Shown: positions 5,149 through 7,569 of the stretch, piece after piece | Layout of the letters: each line of letters opens with the position of its first letter | Position numbering within the stretch: position 1 is the stretch's first letter | NCBI GenBank assembly: GCA_964475545.1 | Contig: CAYYXF010000066.1 | Span: 1-7,569 of the forward strand | Length of the DNA stretch: 7,569 bases | From: DASPTR01 sp964475545 | Lineage (GTDB): Archaea; Thermoproteota; Bathyarchaeia; Bathyarchaeales; Bathycorpusculaceae | Direction: 5' to 3' | The notes under the pieces: generated by a model | Databases searched by the model: none | Seen by the model: the letters and a program-made list of their open reading frames with translations, nothing else | Told to the model about the DNA's origin: nothing | Position numbers and translations under genes: made by a program

Positions 5149-5567
5149 AAGGTACTGCCAGCTGGAAAAGCGGAACAGAATGCGATTTGACAGTGAAAGG
5201 CAAACACATCGTAACGGTTAGCCCTCCACCTGAGTTTGGAGGGAAAAAAGGATACTGCGTACCTGAAGAAGTCTTTGCAGCTTCGCTTGCTTCATGCATG
5301 AATACGCTGCTCATACTGATTGCAAAAAACTCGAAGCTCGGTTTCAAAAATCTTGAGACCAAAGCAACCGTCAATATGAACGCAGAAGGATTAGAGAAGC
5401 TTATTTTCACACACATACACTTCACCATGAAGATCAAACTGGAAACAGACAATGAACGAGAACGCAAAAAAGCCACTTCCGTCTACCAAATCGCTCAAAG
5501 GATATGCCCGCTCAGACAATCATGGGGAGAAAAAGTTTCGATCAGCTTTGAACTGAACTTCCAATAG
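5149..5567 (+). CDS. OsmC/Ohr-family protein, N-terminus lost in assembly gap
   Basis: In-frame codons begin at 5151 and give 138 residues, starting GTASWKSGTECDLTV. OsmC-family proteins are dimeric thiol peroxidases that reduce organic hydroperoxides, using a cysteine pair recycled by lipoyl or other thiols. Both expected cysteines are present: C49 in VFAASLASCMNTL, on the buried helix, and C119 in QRICPLRQSW. SPPPEFGGKKGYCVPEEVF (24-42) is the usual glycine-containing lead-in, and the last stretch, KVSISFELNF, is the closing strand. Family length is about 140-150 residues, so only some ten are likely missing. Whether this is Ohr-like, OsmC-like or the YhfA branch, and hence the exact substrate, cannot be decided here. 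It may be co-transcribed with the 4948 gene. Confidence 0.85.
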
Positions 5568-5706
5568 TGCAGCCGAGTATGGCGCCGAATTTCAACTCTT
5601 TCAAACATTCGCACGAGCGGCTACTGTGAATCACGGATTCAGAATTGGAATTCATAAGTGTTTTAATGTTCGAGAACATAGGTGCTCTTTGCAGGGTGAA
5701 CAGACT

Positions 5707-5925
5707 TTGACCGAAAAGATCCTTGAAGCTTGCAAACAGTTGATTGATAACGCAAAAATGGGTTGTGCGGATCTGGTTTTTAAGGAGATCTGCCTCGAGA
5801 TTCTGTCAAGAGCAAGTCATGTTCTACCCCAAAAACAATTCAAACTGCTGGTTACGTATGCTGCCGAAAAAATGAAAGAAGAAGTCCCTTTTGAATTGCA
5901 GCAAGAACTAGCCATGAACAGGTAA
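5707..5925 (+). CDS. small helical hypothetical protein
   Basis: The open frame runs from GTG 5626, but the first part (MNHGFRIGIHKCFNVREHRC) is not convincing. I favour TTG 5707, with GGTGA (5694-5698) eight bases upstream and a TATA-like GTTTTAAT at about 5658-5665 that would start transcription near 5688. The product is 72 residues: TEKILEACKQLIDNAKMGCA, LVFKEICLEILSRASHV, LLVTYAAEKMKEEVPFELQQ. It is mostly amphipathic helix, has two internal cysteines and no membrane span. A TTG at 5689 is another possible start. I recognise no family. It converges with the adenosine-kinase gene across a hairpin-rich gap. Confidence 0.5.
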   Translation: MTEKILEACKQLIDNAKMGCADLVFKEICLEILSRASHVLPQKQFKLLVTYAAEKMKEEVPFELQQELAMNR

Positions 5926-5940
5926 TACTAGCCCCACGTC

Positions 5941-6006
5941 AAATCAACCATAGTTGAGCACAGTTCATCGTTGATTTCCTCTCACGCGAACTGCCTAAGG
6001 CAGTTC
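5941..6006. terminator. two hairpins after the 5925 stop, possible 3'-end signal
   Basis: AAATCAAC (5941-5948) pairs with GTTGATTT (5970-5977), and GAACTGCC (5988-5995) pairs with GGCAGTTC (5999-6006) around the loop TAA. The second is a tight perfect hairpin. Both lie in the convergent gap after the plus-strand gene. No strong T-run follows, so terminator function is inferred from position. Confidence 0.35.
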
Positions 6007-6084
6007 ACCCTGCCAACCTATTTCAATGGGCTCAAGGCAAAGGTCGTTCAGGTCTTCTATGAAAAATTGCCATAGCATAGCCAG

Positions 6085-6104
6085 ACAAGCTCAACTGAGC
6101 TTGT
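6085..6104 (-). terminator. hairpin spanning the adenosine-kinase stop codon
   Basis: ACAAGCTCA (6085-6093) pairs perfectly with TGAGCTTGT (6096-6104), with only AC between them, so the effective loop is four bases. It spans the TGA stop at 6091-6093 and is followed, in the minus direction, by TTTTT at 6063-6067 about 20 bases on. Its position at the gene end suggests 3'-end formation or stability. Confidence 0.4.
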
Positions 6105-6579
6105 AGCCTATTTTTCGCAGAAACTCCTTTCTGGCCTTAATATCTCCTTCAGTTTCTATGCCCTTGCTCTTCAGCCCATCAATAACGCCGACTATTCCTC
6201 TCCCCTGCTCGGTTTCGGCGATGATTATCTCGAGGGGGTTTGCTGTTGCAGCGTGAATTGTGCAAGTTTCCGGTACTTTTTTGATCTTGTCTAGAACATT
6301 TATGGGATACGCGTTCTTGAGGAAAATTATGAAGCTGTGGCCGCAGGCGATCTCGAAAGCCTTTTCGCTTGCTAATCGCCTCAATACAGCGTCATTTCCT
6401 TCATGTCTTACTAGGCATGGACCTGAACTCTCACAGAAGCCTATCCCAAACCGTATGTTTGGAACAGCGTTCACCAGAGCTTCATAAAGGTCCTCAACAG
6501 TCTTTATGAAATGCGCCATGCCCAATATTACGCTGCAATCTTTCGGCGTTTCAATTCTAACGATCTTGAATTCAAGCAT
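6091..6579 (-). CDS. adenosine-specific kinase family protein (DUF355)
   Basis: This encodes 162 residues, the normal full length for this family (Pfam Adenosine_kin), found mainly in archaea and thermophilic bacteria. The conserved blocks are in order: GMAHFIKTVEDLYEALVNAV (20-39), IRFGIGFCESSGPCLVRHEGND (42-63), IACGHSFIIFL (77-87), YPINVLDKIKKVP (90-102), IHAATANPLEIIIAET (108-123) and GRGIVGVIDG (126-135). The family was reported to bind adenosine or phosphorylate it and is sometimes annotated as an AMP-protein transferase; its physiological role is unsettled. One deviation: position 21 is Met where I remember Gln in the G-x-(A/S)-HFIKT motif. The ATG at 6579 is preceded by TTTTAAAA at 6616-6623 and a dyad at 6587-6605. 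It lies 85 bases downstream of the phosphoesterase gene on the same strand and is probably separately transcribed. Confidence 0.93.
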   Translation of the reverse strand: MLEFKIVRIETPKDCSVILGMAHFIKTVEDLYEALVNAVPNIRFGIGFCESSGPCLVRHEGNDAVLRRLASEKAFEIACGHSFIIFLKNAYPINVLDKIKKVPETCTIHAATANPLEIIIAETEQGRGIVGVIDGLKSKGIETEGDIKARKEFLRKIGYKLS

Positions 6580-6586
6580 GCTGAAA

Positions 6587-6605
6587 GCCAGATGCCAATT
6601 CTGGC
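6587..6605 (-). promoter_or_regulatory. dyad near the predicted start of the adenosine-kinase transcript
   Basis: GCCAGA (6587-6592) and TCTGGC (6600-6605) flank TGCCAAT. With the TATA-like box at 6616-6623, transcription should begin near 6594, inside this dyad. A repressor site or a short leader hairpin is possible; a chance repeat is too. Confidence 0.35.
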
Positions 6606-6615
6606 ACGAACTTGC

Positions 6616-6623
6616 TTTTAAAA
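6616..6623 (-). promoter_or_regulatory. TATA-like box for the adenosine-kinase gene
   Basis: TTTTAAAA, centred about 41 bases before the ATG at 6579, predicting a leader of about 15 bases. It suggests the kinase gene has its own promoter rather than depending on the phosphoesterase transcript. Confidence 0.55.
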
Positions 6624-6664
6624 CTTGACTGGTGTCGGGTTCTGTTCTTTTCTGGTGCTTTTAG

Positions 6665-7063
6665 CTACGACTCAGGCTTTTCGCTGGCCTTGTTCCTGAA
6701 GAAGAGCCAGTTCTGATCTTCTTTGAACCTCAGCAATGTGTAGTCGCCGCTCAGTCTTTGGCCTTGGAGCGTGAACATTATTTTGTCAGCGCTTCTATGC
6801 TTGAGAGTGTAGGTTCCCTTGTCCCAAACTTCAACCTTTCCAGCGCCATATGCGCCCTCAGGTATAATCCCCTCGAAGTCTATGTAGGTCATCTCGTGGT
6901 CCTCAACCTGGACTGCAAGCCTTTTTACGCCGGGCTGGGTTGGCGGTTCCTTTGGAATGGCCCAGCTTTTCAGCACTCCGTCCATTTCCAGTCTAAAGTC
7001 ATAATGAAGGCGCGTTGCATCGTGTTTTTGAATCACGAATCTCGCAGTCGCAGACGGTGACAT
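6665..7063 (-). CDS. stand-alone LigD-type DNA 3'-phosphoesterase
   Basis: This encodes 132 residues forming one LigD 3'-phosphoesterase domain (LigD_N). In bacteria it is fused to the NHEJ ligase LigD, where it trims 3' ribonucleosides and 3'-phosphates to leave a ligatable 3'-OH; metal-dependent archaeal homologues occur as separate proteins. The catalytic set is complete: H14, H20, D22 and R24 in IQKHDATRLHYDFRLEMDGV, then H56 and Y60 in VEDHEMTYIDFEGIIPEG. All six keep the spacing I remember for H42, H48, D50, R52, H84 and Y88 of Pseudomonas LigD. VEVWDKGTY and SGDYTLLRF complete the barrel; the last ten residues are a polar tail. ATG 7063 begins just before the domain. No ligase, primase-polymerase or Ku gene lies in the window, so its partner is elsewhere or it works in other 3'-end healing. 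Confidence 0.94.
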   Translation of the reverse strand: MSPSATARFVIQKHDATRLHYDFRLEMDGVLKSWAIPKEPPTQPGVKRLAVQVEDHEMTYIDFEGIIPEGAYGAGKVEVWDKGTYTLKHRSADKIMFTLQGQRLSGDYTLLRFKEDQNWLFFRNKASEKPES

Positions 7064-7232
7064 GCTCTCAAGTTTATGGTTAGCACAGGGTTGGGTAAAA
7101 AGCTTGGGGAACCGTTCGAAAGGGCCTACTCAGAATAATGATGACAAATTTTATAAGCCACATGTCCATGGATAAGTGCATCGTGCAAGAAGCAATTCCT
7201 GCACAAAGCACACAAAGGAGTTGAAAATAGAA
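7064..7232. other. divergent promoter region and zinc-ribbon leader
   Basis: This region separates the phosphoesterase gene (-) from the zinc-ribbon gene (+). A weak minus-strand A/T box (GCTTTTTACC at about 7095-7104) could serve the phosphoesterase, and the plus TATA box at 7149-7156 serves the zinc ribbon. A GTG at 7176 opens a longer frame in phase with the zinc-ribbon gene, but it lies at the predicted transcription start and the extension looks unlike the family. Confidence 0.45.
7149..7156 (+). promoter_or_regulatory. TATA box for the zinc-ribbon gene
   Basis: The sequence ATTTTATAAGCC contains a near-ideal archaeal TATA box. Start of transcription about 26 bases on, near 7179, gives a leader of roughly 54 bases to the ATG at 7233. 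Confidence 0.65.
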
Positions 7233-7373
7233 ATGGCAGATAGAGAGATGCACAAGGCAGTTTGCGCTGAATGCGGAAAAGAATGTGAAGTTCCGTTCAA
7301 GCCTGATACGAGTAGGCCAGTTTACTGCCGAGAGTGTTGGTCAAAGAAAAGAAACACAAGAAGAAGATTCTAG
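7233..7373 (+). CDS. CxxC-x17-CxxC zinc-ribbon small protein
   Basis: This encodes 46 residues from ATG 7233. C11 and C14 (VCAECGKEC) and C32 and C35 (YCRECW) form a C-x2-C-x17-C-x2-C zinc ribbon, with VPFKPDTSRPVYCRECWSKK in the form typical of the 'CxxC-x17-CxxC domain' family. The four cysteines should hold one zinc. An extra cysteine, C18, is present. The basic tail KKRNTRRRF suggests nucleic-acid or ribosome contact; the family's exact role is not established. GGAG at 7217-7220 lies 12 bases before the ATG, a slightly long but usable ribosome site. The upstream GTG 7176 would add 19 residues of poor quality. It is followed by T-runs at 7407-7418 and then the tRNA gene on the same strand. 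Confidence 0.88.
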   Translation: MADREMHKAVCAECGKECEVPFKPDTSRPVYCRECWSKKRNTRRRF

Positions 7374-7402
7374 ATTAAGCCAGAAGCTTCATTCCTAGAA
7401 GG

Positions 7403-7420
7403 CACATTTTCTGTTTTTCT
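7403..7420 (+). terminator. T-rich transcription terminator
   Basis: ACATTTTCTGTTTTTCT carries T-runs at 7407-7410 and 7414-7418, about 35-45 bases after the zinc-ribbon stop. Archaeal RNA polymerase can terminate at such U-tracts without a hairpin. It separates the zinc-ribbon gene from the tRNA promoter. Confidence 0.5.
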
Positions 7421-7475
7421 CATATCCTAGTGTAAACTTTGTCAAAGAGACTCCAGTGTGGCTGGCCTAACAAAA

Positions 7476-7485
7476 CCTAAATATT
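7476..7485 (+). promoter_or_regulatory. TATA-like box for the tRNA gene
   Basis: CCTAAATATT, preceded by AAAA, is centred about 36 bases before the mature tRNA 5' end at 7516. A start near 7506 would leave a 5' leader of about ten bases for RNase P to remove. Confidence 0.55.
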
Positions 7486-7515
7486 GTTGAAATGTGAAAG
7501 CAATGCAGAAAACTT

Positions 7516-7569
7516 GGGCCGGTAGTTCAGTTGGTATGAACGCCTGACTTGCACTCAGGAGGTCTGGGG
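7516..7569 (+). tRNA. tRNA-Ala (anticodon TGC), 3' part beyond window end
   Basis: The acceptor 5' strand is GGGCCGG (7516-7522), followed by T8-A9. The D stem GTTC (7525-7528) pairs with GAAC (7538-7541) across a loop with AGTTGG. The anticodon stem CCTGA (7543-7547) pairs with TCAGG (7555-7559) around the loop CTTGCAC, with anticodon TGC at 7550-7552. The variable loop is AGGTC and the T stem begins TGGGG at 7565. The window ends there, so the T loop, acceptor 3' strand and any intron are not seen. The TGC anticodon reads GCN alanine codons. Confidence 0.93.

Noticed and set aside
5009..5476. Minus-strand frame crossing the N gap
   Set aside because: Antisense to the OsmC-family gene; it stays open only because the Ns have no stops.
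6758..7060. Plus-strand frame of 100 codons
   Set aside because: Fully antisense to the LigD-type phosphoesterase, whose conserved residues prove the minus strand is coding.
7137..7143. ATGATGA as another possible C box
   Set aside because: It sits directly before the zinc-ribbon TATA box with no D box behind it.
1..7569. CRISPR array, transposon, integrase, toxin-antitoxin or other defence system
   Set aside because: No regularly spaced repeats, transposase or integrase motifs, terminal repeats with target duplications, or paired small toxin/antitoxin genes were seen.

Overview
The window looks archaeal. TATA-like A/T boxes lie about 25-40 bases upstream of several starts, leaders are short or absent, and TTG/GTG starts are frequent. 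The recognisable families are archaeal in flavour: a HTH_45-type winged helix, an Lrp/AsnC regulator, a DUF5752-like protein, a free-standing LigD-type 3'-phosphoesterase, an adenosine-specific kinase and a CxxC-x17-CxxC zinc ribbon. I would guess the Nitrososphaeria/Bathyarchaeia side of Thermoproteota, but the sequence does not settle this. GC content is moderate, and a run of 100 N (5049-5148) shows a scaffolded draft assembly.

Layout. 1-41 may hold the tail of a gene. A DUF5752-like gene (313-741, +) converges on an Lrp-family regulator (910-1416, -); a long inverted repeat lies between them. A small helical-protein gene (1651-2106, -) is divergent from a cysteine-rich hypothetical gene (2300-2656, +). 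After a structured convergent gap comes a minus-strand cluster: an Isf-like flavoprotein (2917-3474), a possible PH-like protein (3552-4166), a tiny ORF with no standard start (4184-4321) and a winged-helix regulator (4342-4623). The last three are tightly spaced and may be one operon.

The right half starts with a small plus-strand gene cut by the N gap (4948-5048), then an OsmC-family gene missing its N-terminus (5149-5567) and a small helical ORF (about 5707-5925). A hairpin-rich convergent gap follows, then an adenosine-specific kinase (6091-6579, -) and a 3'-phosphoesterase (6665-7063, -). Divergent from these is a 46-residue zinc ribbon (7233-7373, +). The window ends inside a tRNA-Ala(TGC) gene.

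The genes do not form one obvious pathway. The flavoprotein and OsmC suggest redox or peroxide handling, the phosphoesterase suggests DNA 3'-end healing, and there are two transcription factors. I see no CRISPR array, transposase, integrase, toxin-antitoxin pair or clear defence island. The least explained items are the winged-helix/small-ORF/PH-like cluster, the cysteine-rich 2300-2656 gene and the 832-905 inverted repeat.
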